Below are positions 45,338 through 55,800 of a DNA stretch of 64,000 nt, one piece after another. Where the stretch lies: contig NZ_OZ034984.1 in assembly GCF_964030865.1 (NCBI RefSeq), positions 1,116,001 to 1,180,000 on the forward strand, written 5' to 3'. Made by a program: the position numbers and the translations under genes. Numbering within the stretch: the first letter of the stretch is position 1; each line of letters starts with the position of its first letter. The stretch comes from Spiroplasma endosymbiont of Dioctria linearis (GTDB taxonomy: Bacteria; Bacillota_I; Bacilli_A; Mycoplasmatales; Mycoplasmataceae). The notes beneath the pieces are model-generated. The model did no database searches. It was given only the letters and a program-made list of their open reading frames with translations, and was not told the DNA's origin.

Positions 45338-46291
45338 ATGAAACAATTTTCAAGACCAGAATTTAAATTATTAAAAGAAGAGAAAAACAGAAACTATGGG
45401 GAATTTAAAGTTGAACCTCTTGAAAGAGGATTTGGAACAACTCTTGGTAATGCAATTAGAAGAACATTAATTTCTTCAACACCAGGAGCTGCTGTTTATG
45501 CAATTAAAATTGTAGGTGCAGCCCATGAATTTACATCAATAAATGGAATTGTTGAAAATGTAAGTAGAATTATTTTAAATCTAAAAAAATTAGCTTTAAA
45601 AATAGATTCAAAAATATTTGAAGATGAAGAGTTTGTTGAATTAAAAGTTAGTTCTACAAGAGTTGGAAAAATAACTGCAGGAGATATTAGTTTACCTACT
45701 GGAGTTGAAGTTATGAATCCAGAATTACACATATGTACAATTGCAGATGGTGGAGTTTTAGATTTAACTTTATTTGCAAAAAACTCAAGAGGTTATAGAT
45801 CATTTAAAGATAATAAAAAAGAAAAATTAGTTGCAGATGCAATTACAATCGATTCAAATTATTCTCCAATTGTTAAAGTTGCATATCATGTAGATGCAAC
45901 AAAAATTGGAAAATCAGTAGATTTAGAAAAACTTGTTTTAGAAGTTGAAACTGATGGAACTGTTACTGCAAGTGATGCAGTTGCAACAGCTGCAAAAATA
46001 TTAGTTGAACACTTACAATTCTTTGTAAATTTAAATGATGAAATTAACGAATTAAATGTAATTGGGGCAACAAATGAAGAAGATGAAAAAGAATTAGATC
46101 GTTTAATTGAAGATTTAGACTTTACACAAAGAAGTTTAAATTGTTTAAAAAGAGCAAGCATCAATTCATTACGTGACTTAGTTTCTCGTACTGAAGATGA
46201 TATTCAAGAAATCAGAAACTTGGGTAGAAAATCATTAAAAGAAATTAAAGATAAAGTTGTTCAATTAGGATTAACTTTTAAACAAGACTAG
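45338..46291 (+). CDS. rpoA: RNA polymerase alpha subunit
   Basis: RpoA assembles RNA polymerase and contacts upstream promoter DNA. The 317 residues include the N-terminal dimerisation domain with GFGTTLGNAIRRTLISS (about 32-48) and the C-terminal domain with RSLNCLKRASINSLRDLV and IRNLGRKSLKEI. No tryptophan is needed. It is 9 bases after rpsK with only a weak ribosome site (AGAGG). Confidence 0.98.
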   Translation: MKQFSRPEFKLLKEEKNRNYGEFKVEPLERGFGTTLGNAIRRTLISSTPGAAVYAIKIVGAAHEFTSINGIVENVSRIILNLKKLALKIDSKIFEDEEFVELKVSSTRVGKITAGDISLPTGVEVMNPELHICTIADGGVLDLTLFAKNSRGYRSFKDNKKEKLVADAITIDSNYSPIVKVAYHVDATKIGKSVDLEKLVLEVETDGTVTASDAVATAAKILVEHLQFFVNLNDEINELNVIGATNEEDEKELDRLIEDLDFTQRSLNCLKRASINSLRDLVSRTEDDIQEIRNLGRKSLKEIKDKVVQLGLTFKQD

Positions 46292-46308
46292 AAGGAAGGT
46301 GTAGTTAT

Positions 46309-46668
46309 ATGTCATATATTCAAAAAAGAGGTAAAAACACTGCTTGAAGAGTTGCTTTAATGAGAAACTTAACTACAGAGCTAATAATTTCAGAAAGATT
46401 AGAAATTACTGAAACTAGAGCTAAAGAATTAAGACAACACTTTGACAAAATGGTTACACTTGGTAAAAGAGGTGACTTACATGCTCGTAGACAAGCTGCT
46501 GCTTGATTAAGACATGTTGATGCTTCTGAAAAGGAAACTGCATTACAAAAACTGTTTTCAACAATTGCAAAAAGGTTTAAAACAAGAGAAGGTGGTTATA
46601 CAAGAATTCTTAAATTGGATAACCGTCGTGGTGATAATGCACCAATGTGTATCATAGAGTTAGTTTAA
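46309..46668 (+). CDS. rplQ: 50S ribosomal protein L17
   Basis: L17 lies near the tunnel exit. The 119 residues contain [25 protein letters not shown] and the C-terminal [13 protein letters not shown]. Two TGA Trp codons. GAAGGAAGG precedes the ATG. Last gene of the superoperon, followed by a terminator. Confidence 0.97.
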
Positions 46669-46682
46669 TTATTTATAATAAA

Positions 46683-46709
46683 AAAAAGTTCCCAAAAGGA
46701 TCTTTTTTT
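46683..46709 (+). terminator. Terminator of the S10-spc-alpha superoperon
   Basis: AAAAAGTTCC and GGATCTTTTTTT pair with one internal T-T mismatch, followed by the T tract. It is the first terminator since 30870. Confidence 0.7.
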
Positions 46710-46750
46710 ATTAATTTGTTTTTCTTTTAATACACTATTATAAAAAGATT

Positions 46751-46756
46751 TATAAT
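46751..46756 (+). promoter_or_regulatory. -10 box of proC
   Basis: A perfect TATAAT lies 18 bases before the proC ATG, partly in front of GAGGAGG. No -35 match was found. Confidence 0.45.
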
Positions 46757-46774
46757 ATATGAGGAGGCAAGATT

Positions 46775-47581
46775 ATGAACAATGTTTTATTTATTGGTTT
46801 AGGTCATATGGGGTCATCTTTGCTTAAAGGAGTGTTTAAAAATGAGCAAATTAAGGCAAAAATTTATGGTTATGATACATTTAAAAACTTAGAAGACAAT
46901 GTAATAAAATCTGTAAAAGGTGCTAATTCATTAAATAATTTAGAAGAAATAGTATCAAAAAATATAAACTATATTATTTTTGCTGTTAGGCCAATGGATT
47001 TTGATAAATTATGTCAAAATTTAAATGGTTTAGACTTAAAAAATAAAACTATTATTTCAATGGTTAATGCTATAGAAATAGAAGAAATTAAGTTAAAATT
47101 TAAAAAGCAGAAAAATTTAAAAATTATAAGAATAATGCCAAATATGAATGCTTCAATACAGAAATCAGTGACAGCTATTGCATATAATAATGCTGCAAAA
47201 GAAGAATTAGACTTTGTTATTAAAATGTTTGAAAGTTGTGGTATTGTAGAGTTAATTGAAGAAAAAAACTTTGCTACTTTCACAGCAATTTCTGGTTGTC
47301 TGCCAGCTTATGTATTTACTTTTTTTAAGGCAATTACAGATTATGGCATTGAAAAGGGCATTGAAAAGGAAAAAGTCTTTAGAATTGTTGAACAGTCAAT
47401 AATTGGAAGTATTAACAATGCTGCCAATTCACAGATGGAATTAAAAGAAATGATTGACAGTATTTGCGTTCCTAACGGCTCAACAATTGAAGGTCAAAAA
47501 GTTTTACAAGATTATAAGTTTGAAGAAATTATAAAAAAATGTCTTCAACAAGCAGACAAATATTCTAAACCAATTAAATAA
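46775..47581 (+). CDS. proC: Pyrroline-5-carboxylate reductase
   Basis: ProC reduces pyrroline-5-carboxylate to proline with NAD(P)H. The 268 residues have the dinucleotide motif GLGHMG (8-13), RIMPNMNA for the substrate loop, SGCLPAYVFTFFKAITDYGIEKG (the GSGPAY-type helix with changes) and VPNGSTIEGQKVL. It has no TGA. The gene stands alone. In a mollicute it may act on P5C from arginine/ornithine breakdown or serve redox balance, which is inference. Confidence 0.9.
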   Translation: MNNVLFIGLGHMGSSLLKGVFKNEQIKAKIYGYDTFKNLEDNVIKSVKGANSLNNLEEIVSKNINYIIFAVRPMDFDKLCQNLNGLDLKNKTIISMVNAIEIEEIKLKFKKQKNLKIIRIMPNMNASIQKSVTAIAYNNAAKEELDFVIKMFESCGIVELIEEKNFATFTAISGCLPAYVFTFFKAITDYGIEKGIEKEKVFRIVEQSIIGSINNAANSQMELKEMIDSICVPNGSTIEGQKVLQDYKFEEIIKKCLQQADKYSKPIK

Positions 47582-47652
47582 AAATCTGTCTGCTTAAATA
47601 TTACTAAATTATATTTTTTATAATCTAATAATGTTTAAATATTTATATTTGA

Positions 47653-47658
47653 TATAAT
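47653..47658 (+). promoter_or_regulatory. -10 box of the ecfA1-ecfA2-ecfT-truA operon
   Basis: TATAAT lies 24 bases before the ecfA1 ATG, within TTGATATAATAATAA. The -35 region is poor. Confidence 0.4.
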
Positions 47659-47682
47659 AATAAATGTATGAGAGGTAATACT

Positions 47683-48885
47683 ATGTCAAGCAACAATTTA
47701 AATGCAACTGAAAAATTAAATGAATTCAGGCTTAAACTAAATGAACATAATGATAAGTTAATTCGAGCAAGTCAAAAAATGATTATTGCAAGAAGTAAGT
47801 TTTCTAGACGTGAAGTTGATATGGATTTTGTTAAGGCAACTGAAAATGAGTACAAAATAATAAAAAAAGAATTTAAGGAAGTTTCTGATAATAGCTTCTT
47901 TTTTGACAATGTAATAAAAGCAAAGCAAGAATTAAAAAAAGCCTCTAAAAACTCAAAAGAATATTGAAAATTATTTGAAGAGTATAAGTTAGCAGTCTTT
48001 TTATATAAAGAATCAAAAATAGCTATTAAAGACAGAGGTCATGGAGGATTACTTTCAAAGTTATCTGATACAGCTTTAAAACTTGAAAAAATTAAGTTTA
48101 GATATAGAGAAGGACATCCTTTTGCAGTTAATGGAGTTAGTGTTGAAATTAAGCATGGAGATTATGTCGCTATTATTGGGCATAATGGTAGTGGTAAATC
48201 TACACTTTCAAAAATTATTATTGGGGTTTTACAACCAACAGTAGGTTCTATTGAAGTATATGGAAATAAAGTTACAAGAAATAATATAAATATGATTCGT
48301 AAATTTTTAGGTATTGTCTTTCAAAATCCAGATAATCAATTTATTGGTTCTACTGTAAGAGATGACATTGCATTTGGATTAGAAAATAGAAGAATTGACC
48401 CTTCTAAAATGGCAGATATTATTATGAAATCTGCTAAAAAAGTAAGAATGGAAGAATTCTTAGATCACGAACCTTTAATGCTTAGTGGTGGTCAAAAACA
48501 AAGAGTTGCAATTGCGTCTGCTTTAGCTTTATCTCCGGATATATTAATTTTTGATGAAGCAACAAGTATGTTAGATCCAAAAGGAAAAAATGAAGTAAAA
48601 GAAATTATGGTAGAATTAAAAAACACAAGAGAAAAAACAATTTTTTCTATTACTCATGATATGGATGAAATTTTAAACGCTGATAAAGTTATGGTTATGA
48701 ATAAAGGCGAATTAGTTAAATTTGGTTCACCAAAGGAAATACTATCTGAAAAAGAATTCTTGAGATCTATTCATTTAGATATTCCTTTTGTAGCTCAAAT
48801 TGAAGAGGCTTTGCAAAACGAGGGGCTTAAAATCTCTGGAAGTGCAAATTTGGAAGAGTTGGTGAAAAATATATGTCTCAAATAA
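47683..48885 (+). CDS. ecfA1: ECF transporter ATPase A1 with N-terminal helical extension
   Basis: One of two ATPases that energise ECF-type vitamin and metal importers. The 400 residues are about 120 longer than usual. Residues 1-130 are a Lys/Glu-rich, probably coiled-coil region; the ABC domain follows with Walker [10 protein letters not shown] (166-174), the Q-loop in [15 protein letters not shown] and Walker [13 protein letters not shown] 47683 has GAGAGG in front; an in-frame ATG 15 bases upstream has none. It overlaps ecfA2 by 13 bases. Confidence 0.93.
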
Positions 48886-50102
48886 AAAGAATGTCACCAG
48901 AACAAAAAGCAAAGGCTTTAGCGGAGAAAAAAGAAAATAAAGTTGAATATAAAATTCATTTGAAAGAATTAAATGAGAAGCAAAAGCATGATAATAAAAG
49001 CAGAAAAAAAAGACACAAAGAAGTAAAAAAATTAATTAAAGAAGATAAAAAGAATCAAATCCAATATCAAAAAGAAATCAAAGCGGATATAAAAAAGGAT
49101 AAAGAATTAATGCCTCAAAGAATTAAGGAAGTTAAGGAGTGATATCTAAGTCAACCAAAAAAAGACTCTTTAGTTAAGAAGGAATTTAAAAGAAAACTTA
49201 AGATGGTAAGTCAACCAAAATGAGATTTTAATGGAGAAATTAAATTTGAGTCAGTAGCTTATACATATAGTAAAAACTCTCCATTCGAATTTAGAGCTTT
49301 AAATGGAACTGATTTAATTATTGAAGAGAGAAAAATTACAGCAGTAATTGGTATGACAGGTAGTGGTAAATCTACTTTAATACAATTAACTAATGGATTA
49401 TTAGTAACTGAAACGGGACGAACAAAAATTGGAGACTTTCAAATTCCTGCATCTACTAAAAAAATTAAACAGGTTAAGGAATTAAGAAGGGAAGTAGGAT
49501 TGGTATTCCAATTCCCAGAGTATCAATTATTTCAAGATACAATAGAAAAAGATATTTCCTTTGGACCAATTAATCTAGGCGCAAATAAAAAAGAAAGTTT
49601 TGAAAAAGTTCCTGAATTATTAAAGATGGTAGATCTACCAGTAGATTATGCTAAAAGAAGTCCATTTGATTTAAGTGGTGGTCAAAAACGTAGGGTTGCT
49701 ATTGCAGGAATTGTTGCAATGGATGGAAATACACTTGTTCTTGATGAACCAACAGGGGGTTTAGATCCTCAAGGTGAAGAAGACTTTATGAATTTATTTA
49801 ATAAATTAAATAAAGAAAAAAATAAGAGAATTATTATTGTAACTCATAATATGGATCATGTTTTACAAATTGCAGATCAAGTAATTGTTATGCATAAAGG
49901 TAAAGTTATTTCAAAGGGAACTCCATTTGAAATTTTCTCTAATAATAAGTTATTAGAAGAAATTGAAATAGAGCCACCAAAATTATACAAACTTGCTCAT
50001 AAATTAAAAAAAGCAGGTCTTGATGTTACAAAAACTGAGTTTAGATCAGTTGAAGAACTTGCAAAGGCAATAAAATTAGCTGTTAAAGCTAAAAGAAAAT
50101 AG
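48873..50102 (+). CDS. ecfA2: ECF transporter ATPase A2 with N-terminal basic helical extension
   Basis: The partner ATPase of EcfA1. The 409 residues begin with about 125 residues that are very rich in Lys, Glu and Gln ([17 protein letters not shown]). The ABC domain has Walker [10 protein letters not shown] (160-168), [15 protein letters not shown] and Walker [11 protein letters not shown]. The start ATG 48873 lies inside ecfA1; an in-frame ATG at 48891 is an alternative. TGA Trp at 49140-49142 and 49221-49223. Confidence 0.93.
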
Positions 50103-50120
50103 GTAAGGAGAAATTCAATA

Positions 50121-51020
50121 ATGAGAATGGTATTTGGTAGGTATATGCCCTATAATTCAATAATTCATAAAATGGATCCAAGATTGAAACTATTTATGAT
50201 TATTTCATTAATTGTTGTTGTATTTTTGCCTATTGGCTATACAGGTTTTGTATTTACAGCAGCTTTTATTTTTATGATGTATATTATAAGTAAATTAAGC
50301 TTCAAGATGTTAGTTAAGTTATTTTTTCCAATAATATTTATATTTTTGGTCTTAATTTTAATTAATATATTTATGTTAAAGCCAAAAGGTTTTGAAGATC
50401 TAGCAAATGGGGTACATGATACAGGTGCTTATGCTTATGGTTATATTTATAAATGAAAAGCAATTTGTCTTTCAGAAAAAGCTTTATATTCAGCTTTATA
50501 TATGACAATTAGAATATTTTTAATGATTACTTTAACTACAATTTTAACAGGTACAACACAGCCTTTAGAATTAACATTAGCAATTGAAGATTTATTATGA
50601 CCTTTAAAATTAGTTGGGATACCTGTATATATTTTTTCAACAATTATTTCAATCGCTTTAAGAATGATTCCAACTTTAATTGATGAAGCAGGAAGAATTA
50701 TGAAAGCCCAATCTTCAAGGGGAATTGACTTTAAGAATGGAAAATTAATTGATAAGGCTAAATCAATGACCTCTTTAATTATTCCTTTATTGGTATCAGC
50801 TTTTCAAAAAGCTGAGGATTTAGCTTATGCAATGGACTCAAGAGGATATGATCCTCATGCCAAAAGAACAAGATATAGACAAGTAAAATTTAGATTTTTA
50901 GATGTTATTATCTTTACTGTTGGAATGGGTGTATTTGCAACTCTTATTTGTTATATAAATATCAGTTCATTTCAAAATATGGTACAAATTCCTAGAATTG
51001 ATACAATTCTATTTTCTTAA
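50121..51020 (+). CDS. ecfT: ECF transporter transmembrane coupling protein T
   Basis: EcfT links the two ATPases to substrate-specific S components elsewhere in the genome. The 299 residues have about six membrane segments, plus the coupling-helix motifs AQSSRG (about 196-201) and AMDSRGYDP (about 240-248), the characteristic Ala-Arg-Gly boxes. AAGGAGAA precedes the ATG. Its place after ecfA1-ecfA2 is the standard order. No S component is in the window. Confidence 0.95.
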
Positions 51021-51029
51021 TAAGTAACA

Positions 51030-51767
51030 ATGTATTATTATTTATTAACTATTGAGTACGATGGAACTGATTTTTGTGGTTGAGCTAAGCAAAATAGACA
51101 ATTAACTATTCAAGGTGAAATTGAAAAATCTATAGCAAAAGTAGCTAAAAACTCTATATTTAGAATAGTTGGAGCTTCAAAGACTGATTCAGGAGTTCAT
51201 GCAAATGATCAAAAGGCATGAGTAGAATTAAACTTTAGGCCAAATATTGATGGTTTTTTAAAGGCCTTAAACAGAAGTTTAACTTTGGGTATTCAAGTAA
51301 AAGATATGATTCCCATAAGTAAGGAATTTAGAGTTAGAAACTGTAAAGAAAAAATTTATGAATACAAAATAAACTTAGGAAAAAATAATGTTTTTGAAAA
51401 TAGATATTATTTTTTACCGAAGAATTCATTAAATATTTTAAAATTAAAAGAGGCCTTGAATATTTTTGTAGGTAATCATGATTTTTTAAATTTCTCAGGT
51501 TTAAAGACTAATGAAATAGATTTAATTAAAACAAAAAGAAAAATTAACTCAATTGAATGTCATTTGAATAATGATTTATTTTTAATCACTTTTAAAGCAA
51601 AGGGCTTCATTAGATATCAAATTCGAATGATTATAGGGGCTTGCATAGCTTACAGTTTAAACAAAATTAGCTTAGAAAAAATTATAAATGTTTTAGAACT
51701 AAAAGAAGAAAAAATGCCATATATTGCAAATCCTGAAGGACTTATTTTAAAAAAGATTATTTATTAA
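51030..51767 (+). CDS. truA: tRNA pseudouridine synthase A
   Basis: TruA makes pseudouridine at positions 38-40 of tRNA. The 245 residues start YYYLLTIEYDGTDFCGW; the catalytic Asp53 is in ASKTDSGVHA (the family usually has RTDAGVHA). The C-terminal IRYQIRMIIGACIAY region is typical. It follows ecfT after 9 bases without a ribosome site, as is common for the ecf-truA order in Firmicutes and mollicutes. TGA Trp at 51081 and 51220. Confidence 0.95.
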
Positions 51768-51787
51768 CTGCTTTTTAAGGTATTATT

Positions 51788-51950
51788 TATTTAGGTCGGT
51801 TATTGTGAACTTAAATACACCAAAAAATGAGTAATAGTTATTTATTAGTTTATCTTTTTTGAATAAGTTTTCTTAACAAGAAGGAAAAGGTATGTAATAA
51901 ATTTCTTTTACAGTAAGCCGACTAAAATACGTTTTAAACGTATTTTTTTA
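51788..51950 (+). ncRNA. Probable structured small RNA with intrinsic terminator
   Basis: No open reading frame of note lies in this 330-base gap. TTTAGGTCGGTTA (51790-51802) can pair with TAAGCCGACTAAA (51914-51926) as a long closing helix with one bulged G. Inside, ATACACC can pair with GGTAT, and TTTTCTT with AAGGAAAA, giving an overall rod. A strong terminator follows at once. TATTAT at 51781-51786 could be the -10 box. It carries no SRP, tmRNA, RNase P or tRNA signature that I can see. Confidence 0.6.
51924..51949 (+). terminator. Terminator of the small RNA
   Basis: ATACGTTT and AAACGTAT form a perfect stem flanked by A and T tracts. The closing helix of the RNA overlaps its first three bases. 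Confidence 0.85.
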
Positions 51951-52035
51951 TTTTCTAATTAGATATATTTTTAAAAATTAACTATCAAAAAAATTATTTT
52001 TAAATAATTTACAATAATTGCTGAGCACCAAACGT

Positions 52036-52063
52036 TTGTTATTTTTGTTTAAAATGCTATTAT
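52036..52063 (+). promoter_or_regulatory. Candidate promoter of the second TPPL-tail gene
   Basis: TTGTTA (52036-52041) and TATTAT (52058-52063) are 16 bases apart. The 10-bp palindrome CAAACGTTTG (52029-52038) overlaps the -35 and could be an operator. Confidence 0.4.
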
Positions 52064-52096
52064 ATTTTAAAGAGCAAATTTTGTAGGGGAGTTTAT

Positions 52097-52798
52097 ATGA
52101 ATAGTTGTAATAAAAAAAATGTAAAAAAACTATACCTGTTATTTGTTTTAACTCATTTAACTATTATTTTTGCATCAACTTTTTTTGAATATTCAAATGA
52201 TAATTTTTATATTGCGATACAAATTACATGAATAATAAACACTGTGATAATTAGTTTAATATGTTTTTGAATAATTATCGAATCAATGGTTATAATTAAT
52301 AAGCTTAAAAAAAGTTTTATCGGTTTTAAGACATTTAAATGTTTTAAAAGATTTACTTATCTAAATGAGTTTTTTAATTTAATATTAATTACAGTACCAA
52401 TTTTTATTTCAACCGAATATCAAGCTGTAGAATATTTTTGAGACTCAAATCAAAGTATAATAAATTTAGAGTTCTTTTTAATAGTTTTATTTACTATAAT
52501 AGTTTTATTTACTTGTGTAATTATTTCACTAAATATAGTTTATGAAAAAATAATAAATAAAATAAAATTAAAAATGACTGAGCAAGTATTTTTTAATTTT
52601 TCAAAAATAGTCAAAAAAGAGTCATTTTTTTCAGAATATTCAAATATTACAAAATCTCTATTACAAAAAATTGAGTTGGAATTTGAACCTATTTTCGAGA
52701 AAAGTTATTTTGTAGAAGAAGTTGTTAATTGGAAAAAGAGTTTTCATCTTAAAATTTTAAAAAAAGGAGTTACTCCCCCATTAAACACTTTTCAATAA
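52097..52798 (+). CDS. Four-helix membrane protein with C-terminal TPPL tail (locus 2)
   Basis: The 233-residue protein has hydrophobic segments near residues 11-30, 36-65, 92-112 and 130-155, then a tail of about 75 residues ending KKGVTPPLNTFQ. Topology and tail match the protein at 23293-24021 (ending KKATTPPLFF), although the rest is too diverged to align by eye. GGGGAG precedes the ATG. Both TGA and TGG encode Trp. It lies 36 bases before the second giant permease, so the two genes are probably co-transcribed. Function unknown. Confidence 0.7.
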
Positions 52799-52834
52799 AA
52801 AAATAATTATAAATTAATAGGAGGAAAATTAAAT

Positions 52835-55800
52835 ATGAAGGGAATTAGACTTTTACTAAAGAATGCTTTTAAGGCTGCTGGAAAAAATAAGCCACAAATT
52901 ATAGGCTTATCACTTTTAGTTATGTTGGTATCTTTAGTTATATCTGTTTTAGGAGCAACTTCAACTAGAATAGTTGGAGCTTATAATTATTTAAATACAC
53001 AATCTAATTTAAGAGATTATGTTTTAGATATTAATTTAGAAGATAAAATATTGGAACCTGATGAGAATGGTAAGGATATAAAGGAATGAGAAACTGATAA
53101 AAAACTTGTAAAAGATGATATGCTTTATCAACAATATATTATGAATCAAATTGCACTCAAATATGATTTGGATGTATCTTTTACTGAAGCAAGACTAATA
53201 TCAGGTTTATATGGTAAAAAAGGTGATATTAGAATTAAAGCAATAGCGAAAATTAATTCTGATTTAAATAAGGGTGTAGATAAACTTGTAATTTCAAAAG
53301 GAAGATCTTTTAAGGAAAATGCTAAAGAAGTTGTTATTGGTGAATCTTATGCTAAACAAAATGGAATTAAAATTGGTGATATTGTTAGAATTAACTCTGA
53401 TAAATATGGAAATGATTTATTAGTTAAAAATACACAAGGTAACTCAACTGAGGTAAAACAACTTAACGAAGATTTAAAAAATATGAAGGATGTTCAAACT
53501 TTTTTAAATAGTAATAGTTATAAAAACCAGGTTTGATTCGAAGTTGTTGGAATTGGAACATCAGCAGATTTTACAACTCCAATAATGGATGAAACAACAA
53601 TAATGCCAAACATTAATAATGAGCTTTTAATGTACATGGATCCATCATGAATGGGATATGAAAGTACTGGATATAATTTTACAAAAGTAACAGAAGAAGA
53701 AACAACAAAAAGAGAAATTGTTCAAAAAAATATGGCCTCATATATTGTTTCAAATGCAAAAGTAGTTGTCACTTCTGAAAATGATAGAGAAGCCTACATT
53801 TCTGTAAAATCAAGTAATAAAAGTAATAATAAACTTTTAGATAATCTAGAAAAAGAATATAAAACTTGAGCAGATATCAAAATAGATAGTAAATATATAT
53901 TTGCTTCAAATGATCCATTATATAAATTCTCAACGAGAATAACAACATTTAAATCTATTATGACAGGTTATAATTCAATGGCAACAGGATTAATAGTTGT
54001 TATAGTTGCTATTGCTGGATTCACAACAGTATTAACAACTAAAAAACAAGTAGAATTACAAAGTAGACAAATTGGATGTTTAAAATCATTAGGATATAAA
54101 AAGCGTGAGATTGTTAATAACTTCATTGCACTTCCCCTGATAGTTTCAATTCTTGGAGCTCTAATGGGATATATTATTTCAATATTCATTGAAACAATAA
54201 TTGTAAATATATTTTCAAATTACTTTAATATTGCTTTCTTTGGATTTAAATTTAATATTGTTTCATTTTGTTCAAGTATTATTGGTTTATGAATAGGTTT
54301 AACATTATTGGCATTTATAATTGGTTATTGAACAATTAGATTGCCAGCTCTTACTTTATTAAAGGGTGGAGATGATAAAGTAATTAATAAATTCTCAATG
54401 TATATTAAGTCCTTATTTTCAAAAAGAAGTTTTAATCCAAGATTAAGAGCAGCTCTGTTAACGACTTCTTTAGGTAAATTGGTAGGGGTTAGTGCAACTA
54501 TGCTTTTAAGTGCAACTCTTATTACAACAACAATTGTGGCACCAAAAGTTATGAAAGATAACATGATAGCTACCTTCAATGGAATGAATTATGAAAATAT
54601 GGTTGAATATACTCAACCAATCGCAAATAACCCATGATCATTTCAAAGAACATATAACCCAAATTGAGATAGTGAAAAAGAGGGTTGAGGGCAATATGAC
54701 GATGAGATATTAATAAGAAATAGTGGAAATGGAACAGATATTGGGGGACAAACTGGTCCAGCTGGATTTGCAAAAGGTTGAACTGCCTATCCAACTACTG
54801 ATGGTTATGATCCTATTGCAAAAGAAAATGGAAAAATAATAAATTGAGAGAAAGTTTATTTAGAACTTTTAGAAGGTAAAATAAGTCCTTATTACTATAC
54901 TTATGATATAGCTAAAAATGATAAATTTTTCTGAACTGAGTTTTCATATTTAAACTGAAAAAATATGTCAACTAAACTACTTCAAAATTTGGACAAAGCC
55001 AATGTATCTGGACTTGGAGCGGGTGAAGCACTAAAACAATTACAAGCACAGTGACCAGATTATACTAATTTAGTAAATAATGAATTTACTAAAATGATTA
55101 AGGAAAATCCTGATTTAAATGATCTAAAAAAATATGCAAATTTAATGATTAATTTTTATAGCAAATATACTAAAGGATTGAAGTTGAATTACAATAATAT
55201 GATTGTAGGTGAAGGTGATAATGCATATATTGATCCAAATAAAGCAAAAAATAATATGAATGATATTATTAAAAATGATTATAAGGGTGGATTTTTAAAA
55301 GCAAAGGGTGTAAATGATTATTGATTTAAAGGTCAAGATTTAAGTTCTGATAAATTAACAAGTTATATGCAAATTGATGAAAGTGAAACAGCACAATTTA
55401 CATTTAAATGAAAAGATGAAGATTTTATAAATCCAATAAATATTGATAAGCAAGATATTAATAATCTAGAAGAAAAAGATAAGCAAATGCTTAAAAATTT
55501 AAATACAGCTTTAACATTATGATTTGGTTCTGTTATTGATGGAAGAATGGGTTTAGCAGTATTACAAACAACTTATACTAGATCTCCTTATTTTGTTCAA
55601 GAATATATGAAAAATGCAATAGAAAATAATGAAAATTATAATATTACTTTTAATTTAATTCCATATGATAATACTAAAGATGAAATTGGAACTATGCTTA
55701 ATACTGCTTTTTTAACTAAAACTGGAAAAACAGAAAATGCTAAAATATTTGGAATTAATAATAATTCAAAAATGGTCTCTTTAAAAAATAAAAAGGGTGC

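Noticed and set aside
51788-51950. SRP RNA, tmRNA or tRNA in the truA-downstream gap
   Set aside because: The GGAAGCAG-type SRP loop, a tRNA acceptor/CCA half or a tag reading frame are not present; left as an unassigned structured RNA.
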